Source: Gloeocapsa sp. PCC 73106
GTDB lineage: Bacteria; Cyanobacteriota; Cyanobacteriia; Cyanobacteriales; Gloeocapsaceae
Direction of reading: 5' to 3'
DNA length: 40,208 bases
Assembly: GCF_000332035.1 (NCBI RefSeq)
Contig: NZ_ALVY01000195.1
Span: 1 to 40,208 of the forward strand
In this document: piece by piece, positions 24,484-32,774 of the stretch
Position numbering within the stretch: the first letter of the stretch is position 1
Layout of the letters: each line of letters opens with the position of its first letter
The notes under the pieces: generated by a model
Seen by the model: the letters and a program-made list of their open reading frames with translations, nothing else
Databases searched by the model: none
What the model was told of the DNA's origin: nothing
Position numbers and translations under genes: made by a program

Positions 24484-25294
24484 GAGCTAAAATGCTGATT
24501 TTACGTTCTAAACCCCAGCGATAGCCCCCAAGTTCCCCAGATGCTGTGATAACGCGATGACAAGGAATTAAATAGCCGACAGGGTTTTTAGCTATAGCAT
24601 TTGCTACCGCCCTAGTTGCGTTGGGACGGTCAATCATTTTAGCTACGCTTTGGTAGGTTGTTATCTCTCCCGAGGGTATTTCTAAAAGAGCGCGCCAAAC
24701 TTGAATTTGAAAATTTGTCCCTTTGACTAAAACAGCTAAGGGTTTTTGATCATCAAGGGTTGTTAATGAGTTAAAAATGCGATCGCATAGGGCTTGAGTG
24801 ATTTGTGCATCGGGAATGATTTTCGCTTTTGGCCATGATTCTCGTAGAATCTCTTCAGGAGTTTGTTCTGCTAAAAAATGTAAATTGCAAATACCTCTAG
24901 TCGTTGTGGCAATAAGCGCCCTACCAAAAGGCGTCTGATGAATGCCATAGTGAATCTGTAAATTAGCCCCATCGGCTTTATATTCACCGGGAGATATTGC
25001 TTCTAAATTCACAAAGAGATCGTGCAATCGCCCTGGACTAGATAGCCCCACATCCCAGGTAAGATCTAGTATGCTTTCGGTTTGTCTAATTTTGGATTTG
25101 GCATTCTCCAGAGTTAGATATTGTAAAAAGCGTTTTGGGCTAATTCCCGTCCACCGTGTAAATAGTCTTTGAAAGTGATACTCACTCAATCCGACCTGTT
25201 GTGCTATTGTAGCCAAACCTGGTTGAGTTAGTTGGTGTTGCTTCAGGAAAGCGATCGCACTGGCAATTTTATCATAGTCTCTGTGGTCTTCCAT
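24473..25294 (-). CDS. AraC-type HTH fused to O6-alkylguanine-DNA alkyltransferase (Ada-like without the AdaA cysteine domain)
   Basis: The 273-residue protein begins with an AraC helix-turn-helix domain (residues ~8-105; LSEYHFQRLFTRWTGISPKRF, LTWDVGLSSPGRLHDLF). It continues with an alkyltransferase domain carrying the acceptor Cys245 in IPCHRVI, plus NPVGYL and GLERK. The Zn-cysteine domain of E. coli Ada that senses methylphosphotriesters is absent. It probably repairs O6-methylguanine; whether it still regulates transcription is unclear. The end overlaps the start of the EamA remnant by 11 bases. Confidence 0.9.
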   Translation of the reverse strand: MEDHRDYDKIASAIAFLKQHQLTQPGLATIAQQVGLSEYHFQRLFTRWTGISPKRFLQYLTLENAKSKIRQTESILDLTWDVGLSSPGRLHDLFVNLEAISPGEYKADGANLQIHYGIHQTPFGRALIATTTRGICNLHFLAEQTPEEILRESWPKAKIIPDAQITQALCDRIFNSLTTLDDQKPLAVLVKGTNFQIQVWRALLEIPSGEITTYQSVAKMIDRPNATRAVANAIAKNPVGYLIPCHRVITASGELGGYRWGLERKISILAHET

Positions 25295-25392
25295 CTGAGC
25301 TACATTGTTTCAGATTTGTTTATCTTCTCACTGTAGCCCTGTTCTTCAAGCAAAGCCACCCGTTTCTTGCTTTCTACCGAGAGAAATATTTT

Positions 25393-25644
25393 TTATGCTT
25401 GATTGTTCGACTTAAAGCGACCCACGCTGAAATCTCGCTTCTGTAAATGCTTTGTGGAGCGACTAGATACCCGTTTTCGCCACATTTTAAAACTAGATGA
25501 TTGCATTTCTCTACGCATTAGAGCTATTACTTGTGCTTCTGAGAGATCATATTGAAGTTCTATCGCTTCAAATGGGGTGCGATCTTCCCAGGCCATTTCT
25601 ATAATGCGATCAATTGTTGCTGAGTCTAATAAAGGTAATTTCAT
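25393..25644 (-). CDS. TIGR03643 (DUF2805) family small protein
   Basis: The 83-residue protein has the strongly conserved family core: IDRIIEMAWEDRTPFEAIE, then LSEAQVIALMRREMQ and SSFKMWRKRVSSRSTKH. The core looks like a small helix-turn-helix DNA- or RNA-binding fold. The function is not known. It is divergently oriented from panD, with 226 bases between that contain a stem-loop. Length is normal for the family. Confidence 0.85.
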   Translation of the reverse strand: MKLPLLDSATIDRIIEMAWEDRTPFEAIELQYDLSEAQVIALMRREMQSSSFKMWRKRVSSRSTKHLQKRDFSVGRFKSNNQA

Positions 25645-25651
25645 TCTTGTT

Positions 25652-25735
25652 TATACTCAAAAGAAAAAGCCCCCGGGAGTCTTGCCATGTTTCGACCCCG
25701 AGAGCTTTCCTTCACTCCTTACACACCTCACACAC
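25652..25735 (+). ncRNA. Candidate small RNA or leader with a stem-loop and a CU/CA-rich single-stranded tail
   Basis: A -10-like TATACT at 25652-25657 precedes an imperfect stem of AAAGCCCCCGGGAGTC with GACCCCGAGAGCTTT (about 25666-25710). The tail that follows, ACTCCTTACACACCTCACAC, resembles the unpaired ACTCCTCACAC of Yfr1. On the opposite strand the same stem ends with GGGGGC and TTTTTCTTTT, which is the shape of a rho-independent terminator just before the TIGR03643 gene. A terminator or attenuator for leftward transcription is therefore an equal alternative. A 6-bp hairpin CTTGAG/CTCAAG follows at about 25757-25773 without a T-run. Confidence 0.35.
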
Positions 25736-25870
25736 TTACATTTATAGCAATTCTCTTCTTGAGAGTGACTCAAGCCTATGACACTTTTACAATTGGCATA
25801 TTCTCTAACTGAGCATCAAACATCTATAAAATGATATCGTGGTAGTTGGCATAAAAGAAATATAAGTACC

Positions 25871-26299
25871 ATGGGCAAAATTCGCTTAATGCACGCTAAA
25901 CTTCATCGAGTTAGAGTCACTGAGGCCAATGTTAACTACGTTGGTAGCATAACTATAGATGAACAATTGTTGGCAAAAGTAGGTATCTTACCCCTGGAAG
26001 AGGTAGAAATAGTCAATCTCAATAATGGCAAACGTTTTTCTACCTATGTCTTTCCGGGAAAAGCAGGAACCAGAGAGATTTGTCCCAATGGAGGTGCAGC
26101 TTTGCTTTGTCAACCGGGAGATATTTTGTTAATTTACGCTTATGAAGAAAAAGATAGAGCAGAAGTGCTACAAAAAGGTCACCAGGCTCGAGTTTTAATC
26201 GCTGATCAAGAGAATGGTTGTGAACAATACTTCTTGCAAAGTCTAATACCTGGGGAAGGAGGGGTGAAATTTGAGTCCATTCCTCACTTGCCCGAATAA
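25871..26299 (+). CDS. panD: Aspartate 1-decarboxylase PanD
   Basis: The 142-residue protein is the pyruvoyl enzyme that makes beta-alanine for pantothenate and CoA. It contains the self-processing site G25-S26 in NYVGSITID, and [19 protein letters not shown] and [10 protein letters not shown] match the family. The chain splits before Ser26, whose residue becomes the pyruvoyl group. [13 protein letters not shown] is the usual cyanobacterial start. A GST gene follows 33 bases later on the same strand. Confidence 0.96.
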   Translation: MGKIRLMHAKLHRVRVTEANVNYVGSITIDEQLLAKVGILPLEEVEIVNLNNGKRFSTYVFPGKAGTREICPNGGAALLCQPGDILLIYAYEEKDRAEVLQKGHQARVLIADQENGCEQYFLQSLIPGEGGVKFESIPHLPE

Positions 26300-26332
26300 G
26301 ATAAAGTTGGAGTTAGTTTATCATTTTGCACC

Positions 26333-27124
26333 ATGTTATATTTGTATCAATTTGAGCTTTGCCCCTATTGTGAAAAAGTAAGATTCATTCTCGATTACAA
26401 AAGACTCGATTACAGTAAAATCGAAGTAACCCCAGGCGTTGGACAATTAGAGCTATTGCGTTTGTCGGGGAAAACTCAAGTTCCTGTACTCAAAGACGGG
26501 GAAAGCATAATTACAGATTCTACTGAGATTGCTAATTATCTTGAGCGCAAATATCCAGAACCCGCCCTAATTCCTAGGGATGCACTGCAAAAGGGACAGT
26601 GCTTGCTCATAGAAGCTTGGGCGGATGCGTCGATCGGCGTTAATAGTCGCAAGGCTTTTGTGGGTGCTTTAAATCAGTATGGCAATTTCCGCAGTTCAAT
26701 CCTTCCTAGAGAGACTCCCGATTTTCTCAAAAGTTTAGTGCGTTCGGTACCGGGAGAATTGTTAGATTTAGTGGGTACAGGTCTAGGTTTGGGGGGTGAA
26801 TCGGTTAAAGAAGCTTTGAAAAACTTGAAGCAAGATTTAGAGGCTTTGAGTTTAATCTTAGCCAATCGTCCTTATCTTACAGGATCTCAGCCGACTTTGG
26901 CTGATTTTGCTGTGGCGGGTTTGAGTTTAACTTTGAAATTCCCATCGGGTACTTATTTAAATATTCCTGAAGAACTAAAAGGAAAAGGAATCCCGGGTTT
27001 AGCTGATCATAGTGCTTACGATGTTTTCTTTAATTGGCGCGATCGCCTTTACGCAGATTATCGCAAAGATCAAGGTCCCACCAATAACTTTGATCCAACT
27101 CCAACGTCTATAGAAATAAATTAG
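26333..27124 (+). CDS. Glutathione S-transferase family protein
   Basis: The 263-residue protein has a thioredoxin-like N-terminal GST domain with C10-P-Y-C13, GKTQVPVL (cis-Pro) and ESIITDSTEIANYLE. A helical C-terminal domain has the N-capping LTGSQPTLADFAVAG. The CPYC motif is glutaredoxin-like, so thiol-disulfide or glutathionyl transfer is likely. The substrate is unknown. The stop overlaps the stop of the convergent PatD-like gene. Confidence 0.88.
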   Translation: MLYLYQFELCPYCEKVRFILDYKRLDYSKIEVTPGVGQLELLRLSGKTQVPVLKDGESIITDSTEIANYLERKYPEPALIPRDALQKGQCLLIEAWADASIGVNSRKAFVGALNQYGNFRSSILPRETPDFLKSLVRSVPGELLDLVGTGLGLGGESVKEALKNLKQDLEALSLILANRPYLTGSQPTLADFAVAGLSLTLKFPSGTYLNIPEELKGKGIPGLADHSAYDVFFNWRDRLYADYRKDQGPTNNFDPTPTSIEIN

Positions 27125-27462
27125 AGAGAATGATTAGCTTGTTGTATACCTTCGTACAGCAAGCTGGTAAAACTAATCATTTTACTCAAACGTTCTTGGA
27201 GAATTGCCCGACGCGTTGCTTGAGTCGTGGGGTTTTTCGCCGCACCCAGAAATAGTAAATCGGTTTTAGCTAATCTTAATTCGCGATGAAGTTCGGTGAT
27301 GAGCGATCGCTCGCGAGATTCTAAATCTTCATCACTCTCATGCAACAGAAACTCAAACTGAACCTTCATCTGCTCCAAGTCCTCCAGGTTTAAACTTTTC
27401 TTTAATTTGACTAGACCCTGGTGTAATTGCTGATAAACTAGATAATGTGATGTATCTAACAT
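27121..27462 (-). CDS. PatD-like protein (heterocyst frequency control family)
   Basis: The 113-residue helical protein begins MLDTSHYLVYQQLHQGLVKL and carries a conserved second half: ITELHRELRLAKTDLLFLGA, then TQATRRAILQERLSKMI. This is the pattern of cyanobacterial PatD proteins, as I recall it. PatD controls heterocyst frequency in Anabaena and is also widespread in non-heterocystous cyanobacteria, where its role is unknown. I place the start at 27462, where AAGGA lies 4 bases upstream, rather than 27528, whose extra 22 residues are hydrophobic and unlike the family. The gene converges on the GST gene. Confidence 0.6.
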   Translation of the reverse strand: MLDTSHYLVYQQLHQGLVKLKKSLNLEDLEQMKVQFEFLLHESDEDLESRERSLITELHRELRLAKTDLLFLGAAKNPTTQATRRAILQERLSKMISFTSLLYEGIQQANHSL

Positions 27463-27615
27463 TTTCCTTAAAATTAAGTTACAATTTAAGATAAACCTTA
27501 AGCATCCTACCCAACTTTTTTCTAACAAAAGATAGGTAAACCCAAAAGCAGACTAGCCCTGTGGTAATCGCTGGTTATTTTTCATAATTTTAAACTTTTT
27601 TTAGCTTGTTTCCCT

Positions 27616-29880
27616 ATGAATACATCCACTATAAGCGATTCTGAGCAGAACACCTTTCAACCACCTCAATGGCTCCAAGCATGTTTGCTAGCTAACGGCG
27701 ATCCTAATCACCAATACCATACTGAAGATAATCGACTGATTTGTCAAGCTTATGAATTTGCTTACGAGTTACATAAGCAGCAAACCCGAAAATCGGGAGA
27801 ACCGTATATTGTACATCCGGTAGCAGTAGCAGGGTTACTTAGAGACTTAGGGGGGGATAGCGCGATGATCGCGGCTGGGTTCCTCCACGATGTAGTCGAA
27901 GATACAGAGGTCTCTCTAGAAGAAATAGAAAGTAGATTCGGGGAACAAGTACGCCAATTAGTAGAAGGAGTGACTAAACTCTCGAAATTTGAGTTCTCTA
28001 GTAAGACAGAAAGACAAGCAGAAAACTTTCGGCGGATGTTTTTAGCTATGGCTAAAGATATTCGTGTCATTGTGGTCAAACTAGCCGATCGCTTACACAA
28101 TATGCGCACCCTGCAACATTTGAGTTTAGAGAAACAACAGGCGATCGCACTGGAAACTAAAGAAATTTTCGCCCCTCTAGCTAATCGCTTGGGGATCGGT
28201 AGATTAAAATGGGAACTAGAAGACTTATCTTTTAAATATCTCGAACCAGAAGCTTACCGCACGATGCAAAACCACATTGCGGAAAAACGGACAGATCGAG
28301 AAGCAAGAATCGAAAAGGTAACTCAGCTACTCAAAGACCGTCTGCAGACAATAGGCATTAAAATTATCGAAATCCAAGGACGTCCCAAGCATCTCTACGG
28401 TATCTATCAAAAAATGTGCTTGCAACAGAAGCAATTTAACGAAATCTACGATATCGCCGGTTTGCGACTCATAGTAGACAATAAAGAAGAATGTTATCGT
28501 GCTCTAGCAATAGTACATGATACTTTTAGACCCATTCCCGGACGTTTTAAAGACTACATTGGCTTACCCAAATCGAACCGTTATCAATCTCTACACACTT
28601 CGGTTGTAGGGCTAAATGGACGACCTCTAGAGGTACAGATTCGGACCTTAGAAATGCACCAAGTAGCAGAATACGGAATAGCGGCCCATTGGAAGTATAA
28701 AGAAAGCGGTGGTAGCAATCAAGTGCAAGTGAGTTCAGGGGATGAAAAATTTACTTGGCTTCGACAGCTGCTAGAATGGCAAAATGACCTAAAAGACGCT
28801 CAAGAATACATAGATAGTCTTAGAGATAATCTTTTTGAAGATGATGTATACGTATTCACACCCCAGGGAGATGTAATGGTATTAGCCAGAGGTGCGACTC
28901 CCGTAGACTTTGCTTATCGGATCCATACAGAAATAGGCAATCATATCAAAGGCGCAAAAGTAAACGGAAGATGGTCGGTATTGGACTGTTCCTTAGAAAA
29001 TGGGGATATTGTGGAAATTATCACCAGCAAAAATAGTCACCCCAGTCTAGATTGGCTAAACTTTGTAGTGACTCCCACAGCGCGTAACCGTATCCGTCAA
29101 TGGTATAAGCGATCGCACAACGAGGAAAACGTCGCTAGAGGTAGAGAATTACTAGAAAGAGAACTAGGAAAGGGCGGATTAGAAGCTTTACTTAAATCCC
29201 CCTCGATGCAAAGCGTAGCCCAACGTTGTAATTACCAGAAAGTAGAAGATTTACTCGCGGCTTTAGGATACGGTGAAATTACCGTCAGTAACGTAGTTAA
29301 TCGTCTGCGGGAAATAGTTAAAGATCAACAGAGTATCAGCAAAGAATCTAACCCTGAACTGACAACGACAAAACTCCAGGAAACTACCAAAAAAAGCACT
29401 TCCGTTCCTGTGGGTAGCCAGTATCCAATTATAGGAGTAGAGGGCTTATTGTACCATCTCGCTGGTTGTTGTCAACCAATTCCCGGTGAAAAAATTATCG
29501 GCGTAGTCACCAGAAACGCCCGAGGTATCGCCATTCACAATCAAAACTGTCCCAATATTGAAGGAGTAGAGGGCGATCGCCTCATCCCTGTCAGTTGGAA
29601 TACCGTTAACGGTAATGGTCGTCCCCATACTTACCCAGTGGATCTAGCTATGGAAGTCATCGACAGAGTAGGGGTTTTTAAAGATATTCTCTCACGTTTA
29701 AGCGATCAAAATATCAATGTGCGCAACGCAGGAGTTAAAACTAGTTGGGGTAAACCGGCGATGATTACTTTAAGCATTGAGGTAATCAATCATAGACAAC
29801 TAGAAAGCACCATCAGTCAAATTAAAAACATGAGCGATGTGTTAAACCTTCGTCGCTTAAATCAATTAGATGAGTTATAA
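27616..29880 (+). CDS. Bifunctional (p)ppGpp synthetase/hydrolase, RelA/SpoT (Rsh)
   Basis: The 754-residue protein contains the full RSH architecture: an HD hydrolase domain (H91-D92 in FLHDVVEDT), a synthetase domain (YDIAGLRLIV, FKDYIGLPKSNRYQSLHT), a TGS domain (VYVFTPQGDVMVLARGATPVDFAY split around the motif), a zinc-finger-like region with GCCQPIPG and a C-terminal ACT domain. Both catalytic domains look intact, so it is a bifunctional Rsh of the stringent response. Yfr1 and trxA lie downstream. Confidence 0.96.
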   Translation: MNTSTISDSEQNTFQPPQWLQACLLANGDPNHQYHTEDNRLICQAYEFAYELHKQQTRKSGEPYIVHPVAVAGLLRDLGGDSAMIAAGFLHDVVEDTEVSLEEIESRFGEQVRQLVEGVTKLSKFEFSSKTERQAENFRRMFLAMAKDIRVIVVKLADRLHNMRTLQHLSLEKQQAIALETKEIFAPLANRLGIGRLKWELEDLSFKYLEPEAYRTMQNHIAEKRTDREARIEKVTQLLKDRLQTIGIKIIEIQGRPKHLYGIYQKMCLQQKQFNEIYDIAGLRLIVDNKEECYRALAIVHDTFRPIPGRFKDYIGLPKSNRYQSLHTSVVGLNGRPLEVQIRTLEMHQVAEYGIAAHWKYKESGGSNQVQVSSGDEKFTWLRQLLEWQNDLKDAQEYIDSLRDNLFEDDVYVFTPQGDVMVLARGATPVDFAYRIHTEIGNHIKGAKVNGRWSVLDCSLENGDIVEIITSKNSHPSLDWLNFVVTPTARNRIRQWYKRSHNEENVARGRELLERELGKGGLEALLKSPSMQSVAQRCNYQKVEDLLAALGYGEITVSNVVNRLREIVKDQQSISKESNPELTTTKLQETTKKSTSVPVGSQYPIIGVEGLLYHLAGCCQPIPGEKIIGVVTRNARGIAIHNQNCPNIEGVEGDRLIPVSWNTVNGNGRPHTYPVDLAMEVIDRVGVFKDILSRLSDQNINVRNAGVKTSWGKPAMITLSIEVINHRQLESTISQIKNMSDVLNLRRLNQLDEL

Positions 29881-29940
29881 TACTTGGAAAGAATTTTATT
29901 TATTTAGCTAAAAAATCCTTAAATTTTTAAAATTGTGCAT

Positions 29941-29946
29941 TACAAT
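29941..29946 (+). promoter_or_regulatory. Predicted -10 box (TACAAT) of Yfr1
   Basis: TACAAT stands 7-8 bases before the expected 5' end of Yfr1 near 29953. No good -35 hexamer lies 17 bases upstream. Confidence 0.5.
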
Positions 29947-29952
29947 GAAGAA

Positions 29953-30020
29953 GGCGGAGACAAATGTTTCCGTTCACTCCTCACACCACACCCCGCTCGG
30001 ACCTAGTCCGGGCGTTTCTT
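29953..30020 (+). ncRNA. yfr1: Small regulatory RNA Yfr1
   Basis: The structure is the Yfr1 consensus. A 5' hairpin CGGAGAC-AAAT-GTTTCCG spans 29955-29972. The unpaired ultraconserved ACTCCTCACAC lies at 29976-29986. A 9-bp 3' hairpin, CGCTCGGAC/GTCCGGGCG with a CTA loop (29994-30014), is followed by TTTCTT as terminator. Yfr1 is a nearly universal cyanobacterial RNA of about 55-65 nt. Its single-stranded motif pairs with mRNAs, reported for outer-membrane porin-type targets in Prochlorococcus. It usually lies upstream of trxA, as here. The gene on the other side is rsh, not guaB as in some lineages. Confidence 0.9.
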
Positions 30021-30151
30021 ATTTAGTTGTGAAAAACAGTATATCAAAGTTAAGAGATTTTAAGCAAATAAAAAGCAACTAATCTTCTCACCGAAAAATG
30101 GTAGGATGGTTTAATCTTAAAGACGTGCATTTAGTTAAAGGACTTGTGGGT

Positions 30152-30475
30152 ATGTCAGGAGCTACTCCGGTTACAGATGAAACTTTTAAAGAACAAGTAT
30201 TAGACAGTGATGTACCTGTTCTGGTTGACTTTTGGGCCCCTTGGTGTGGTCCTTGTCGGATGGTTGCACCTGTGGTAGATGAAATTGCTGAACAATACGA
30301 CGGACAAGTGAAAGTAGTAAAGGTTAACACTGATGAAAACCCAAATACTGCTACTCAATATGGCATTCGTAGTATACCAACTTTAATCATTTTTAAAGGA
30401 GGTCAAAAAGTAGATACGGTAGTTGGGGCTGTACCCAAGACTACTTTAGCAAACACAATAGAAAAATACTTATAG
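30152..30475 (+). CDS. trxA: Thioredoxin TrxA (m-type)
   Basis: The 107-residue thioredoxin has the redox motif WCGPC (C32, C35) and the cis-proline segment SIPTLIIF. It reduces target disulfides and is itself reduced by ferredoxin-thioredoxin or NADPH-thioredoxin reductase. The frame is open back to 30098, but I choose ATG 30152: AAAGGA lies 9 bases upstream and [12 protein letters not shown] matches the usual N-terminus. A strong terminator follows. Confidence 0.96.
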   Translation: MSGATPVTDETFKEQVLDSDVPVLVDFWAPWCGPCRMVAPVVDEIAEQYDGQVKVVKVNTDENPNTATQYGIRSIPTLIIFKGGQKVDTVVGAVPKTTLANTIEKYL

Positions 30476-30504
30476 TTTTCCCACAGGGTCAATTTAAGCT
30501 TGAT

Positions 30505-30538
30505 AGTGTCTTCAAAATCAAAATGAAGACACTTTTTT
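30505..30538 (+). terminator. Rho-independent terminator after trxA
   Basis: A perfect 10-bp stem, AGTGTCTTCA with TGAAGACACT, closes a 9-base loop and is followed by six T. Confidence 0.9.
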
Positions 30539-30590
30539 AGCGCAAGAGCCTGATCTAAGTTAGAATAAATATAGCCAAAATAAGGAAATT

Positions 30591-31664
30591 ATGGCTCTAT
30601 CCCATCCAGAAAATAATCTTCAATCATCTTTGACCAAAGAGTTAATCGAACTGACAGAGCAATTGTCTACTCGCAAACATGGTAAATGGATACAAAGGGC
30701 TTTATCCGTACTACTAAGAATAGCAGGAGAAGAAGTAGATCGTCTTGACTGGAAAATTCTGGCCACATCTCTAGAAGATTTAGAGAACGGCTTTCAGATA
30801 TTCTATCAATACCGTCACATTCGCAAGATAACCATTTTTGGCTCAGCTCGTATCTCGCCAGAAACGAGAGAATATCAGTTAGCGGTAGAATTTGCTAGGC
30901 GCATCACCGAGTTGGGGTTTATGGTGCTGACAGGGGGGGGAGGTGGTATAATGCAGGCAGGAAACCAAGGAGCAGGTCGAGAACAATCCTTCGGTCTAAA
31001 TATTAACTTACCCTTTGAACAGGAAGCTAATCCCTACATAGTTAATGACCCAAAATTAATAAATTTTAAGTATTTCTTTACCCGTAAACTGTTTTTCCTA
31101 AGGGAAAGTGATGCGATCGCATTGTTTCCTGGGGGTTTTGGTACCCAAGATGAAGCTTTTGAAACTCTAACTCTGTGTCAAACGGGAAAATATGGACCCG
31201 TTCCCCTAGTTTTGGTAGATGAACCGGGAGGAAATTATTGGTCTCTCTGGCACAAGTATATTTGTAACTTAGTAGATAGGGGTTTGGTTAGTCTCCAAGA
31301 TACTAGTCTATACACCATAACTGACAGTATAGATGAGGCTTGTCAAATAGTCTGCAACTTTTACCGGATGTATCACTCTAGTCGTTACGTCAACAACCTG
31401 TTCGTGATGCGTCTCAATGGAGAACTTACTGAGCAACATCTAGAACAACTCAATCAAGAATTTGCCGATATTTTGGTTAAGGGAAGGATAGAAAAAAGTG
31501 ATGCTTTACCAGAAGAACAGAAAGACGAAACGACAAATTTACCTAGGATAGTCTTTTATTTTAATCAAAAAGATTTAGGACGTCTTTATCAGATGATTAA
31601 TAAAATTAATCGATGGTATCAAGAGATTGAAACGAACCCTAATCAAGGTCCTGAATGGAAATAA
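30591..31664 (+). CDS. LOG-family (lysine decarboxylase-like) nucleotide phosphoribohydrolase
   Basis: The 357-residue protein has the Rossmann-like LOG fold: ITIFGSARISPE, VLTGGGGGIMQAGNQGA, and the hallmark P180GGFGTQDE188. LOG enzymes cleave cytokinin riboside 5'-monophosphates; bacterial homologues hydrolyse nucleoside monophosphates such as AMP, or have unknown substrates. The protein is longer than basic LOG proteins: about 80 extra N-terminal residues (charged, helical) and 90 C-terminal residues. Such long forms are usual in cyanobacteria. A CHAD gene follows after 25 bases. Confidence 0.88.
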   Translation: MALSHPENNLQSSLTKELIELTEQLSTRKHGKWIQRALSVLLRIAGEEVDRLDWKILATSLEDLENGFQIFYQYRHIRKITIFGSARISPETREYQLAVEFARRITELGFMVLTGGGGGIMQAGNQGAGREQSFGLNINLPFEQEANPYIVNDPKLINFKYFFTRKLFFLRESDAIALFPGGFGTQDEAFETLTLCQTGKYGPVPLVLVDEPGGNYWSLWHKYICNLVDRGLVSLQDTSLYTITDSIDEACQIVCNFYRMYHSSRYVNNLFVMRLNGELTEQHLEQLNQEFADILVKGRIEKSDALPEEQKDETTNLPRIVFYFNQKDLGRLYQMINKINRWYQEIETNPNQGPEWK

Positions 31665-31689
31665 CAGCAAAAAAAGAGAGGAAAAACCA

Positions 31690-32649
31690 ATGACTCAATT
31701 ATTAGCAACAGAAGCCAAAAGTTTTGGAAATTGGGGTTATTTAGCTGTAGATAAGCACTTTCAAAAAATAATTAAGCACGAAGAAGCAGTATTTAGAGAT
31801 GAAGATCCCGAAGAACTCCACCAAATGCGCGTAGGAGTAAGACGTCTCAGAAGCGCGATCGCCGCGTTTGCACCAGCTATTAAATTGCCCAAAACTGCTC
31901 AAGATCAAAACTTAGGTAAAATAGGTCGTACTTTAGGGGTTTTAAGAGATCTGGACGTTTTAGCCGAAGCGATCGCCACTCAATATTTACCCTACTTACC
32001 AGAAACCGAACAACAAGTACTAGATCAAGGCTTAAAATTTTTACAAAAACGTCGCCACAAAGCCTTGAAGCGCGTTCAAAAGATGATCCAAGAAGATTTA
32101 TATCAGGACTTCAAGCAAGGTTTACAGGGATGGTTAGCCCAGCCTAGTTATCAAAAATTGGCAGAGATTGGTATTCAATTAATACTACCTGATTTACTCT
32201 TACCCGAGATCAGTAGACTATTGCTCCATCCCGCTTGGTTAGTGGGAGTTAAGATCGAAGATACTCAGTTGAACTTCGCCGAAAATAGAGCACAAGTTTT
32301 CTACTTGGAAGCAGAAGTGCTACACGATTTACGCAAAGAAGCCAAGAGAGTTCGCTATTTACTCGAGTTGTTTACTCAGTTTTACGGTGAAGATTATCAG
32401 CACTATTTAGAAGATATTAAGAACATTCAAGGCGTTTTAGGGGAAATTCAAGATAGTTTTATTTTGGGAGAATTTCTCACGGGAGCTTTAAAATCGAATT
32501 GGCGAGTAGAAATGCCTACGCTCCTTAGTAAAATTCAAGACAGTCGCGAGCAGAAATATCACGCTTGGGGAGAATTACAGCAGAGTTTCCTTCAACCTGA
32601 ATTGAGAAAATCTTTGCACCTGACTTTAACTCAACCCCAGAGTGAGTGA
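31690..32649 (+). CDS. CHAD-domain protein (polyphosphate-binding)
   Basis: The 319-residue all-helical protein carries the conserved basic and histidine residues of CHAD domains: LHQMRVGVRRLRSAIAAF in the first half and LHDLRKEAKRVRYLLELF in the second. CHAD domains bind inorganic polyphosphate through this basic channel and often sit at polyphosphate granules. I prefer ATG 31690, preceded by AGAGAGG, over the ATG at 31627 inside the LOG gene. No CYTH domain is fused. Confidence 0.88.
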   Translation: MTQLLATEAKSFGNWGYLAVDKHFQKIIKHEEAVFRDEDPEELHQMRVGVRRLRSAIAAFAPAIKLPKTAQDQNLGKIGRTLGVLRDLDVLAEAIATQYLPYLPETEQQVLDQGLKFLQKRRHKALKRVQKMIQEDLYQDFKQGLQGWLAQPSYQKLAEIGIQLILPDLLLPEISRLLLHPAWLVGVKIEDTQLNFAENRAQVFYLEAEVLHDLRKEAKRVRYLLELFTQFYGEDYQHYLEDIKNIQGVLGEIQDSFILGEFLTGALKSNWRVEMPTLLSKIQDSREQKYHAWGELQQSFLQPELRKSLHLTLTQPQSE

Positions 32650-32720
32650 GTTATTTGTTCTAGTTAACGACAAATACTTACCAACCTATAGTTGCCCTTT
32701 TCATGTTCGTTGAACTCACG

Positions 32721-32749
32721 TTATGTTATTAAATTTTGTAATAACATAA
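32721..32749. promoter_or_regulatory. 11-bp perfect inverted repeat, probable operator of the PrlF/YhaV-type pair
   Basis: TTATGTTATTA at 32721-32731 is repeated inverted as TAATAACATAA at 32739-32749 with a 7-base spacer. The repeat ends 25 bases before the antitoxin ATG and lies in the expected promoter. Toxin-antitoxin genes are commonly autoregulated at such sites. Confidence 0.6.
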
Positions 32750-32774
32750 AATTAAACTACACCTTAATTGAGTT

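Noticed and set aside
25295-25392. Minus-strand frame reading ESKKRVALLEEQGYSEK between the TIGR03643 and AraC-OGT genes
   Set aside because: About 28 codons without a start codon or a family match; noted as possible remnant only.
27463-27528. 22-residue hydrophobic N-terminal extension of the PatD-like protein
   Set aside because: AAGGA before the ATG at 27462 and the length of the family support the shorter form; the extension looks like translated leader.
30098-30151. 18-residue N-terminal extension of thioredoxin
   Set aside because: AAAGGA before ATG 30152 and the normal length of TrxA support the internal start.
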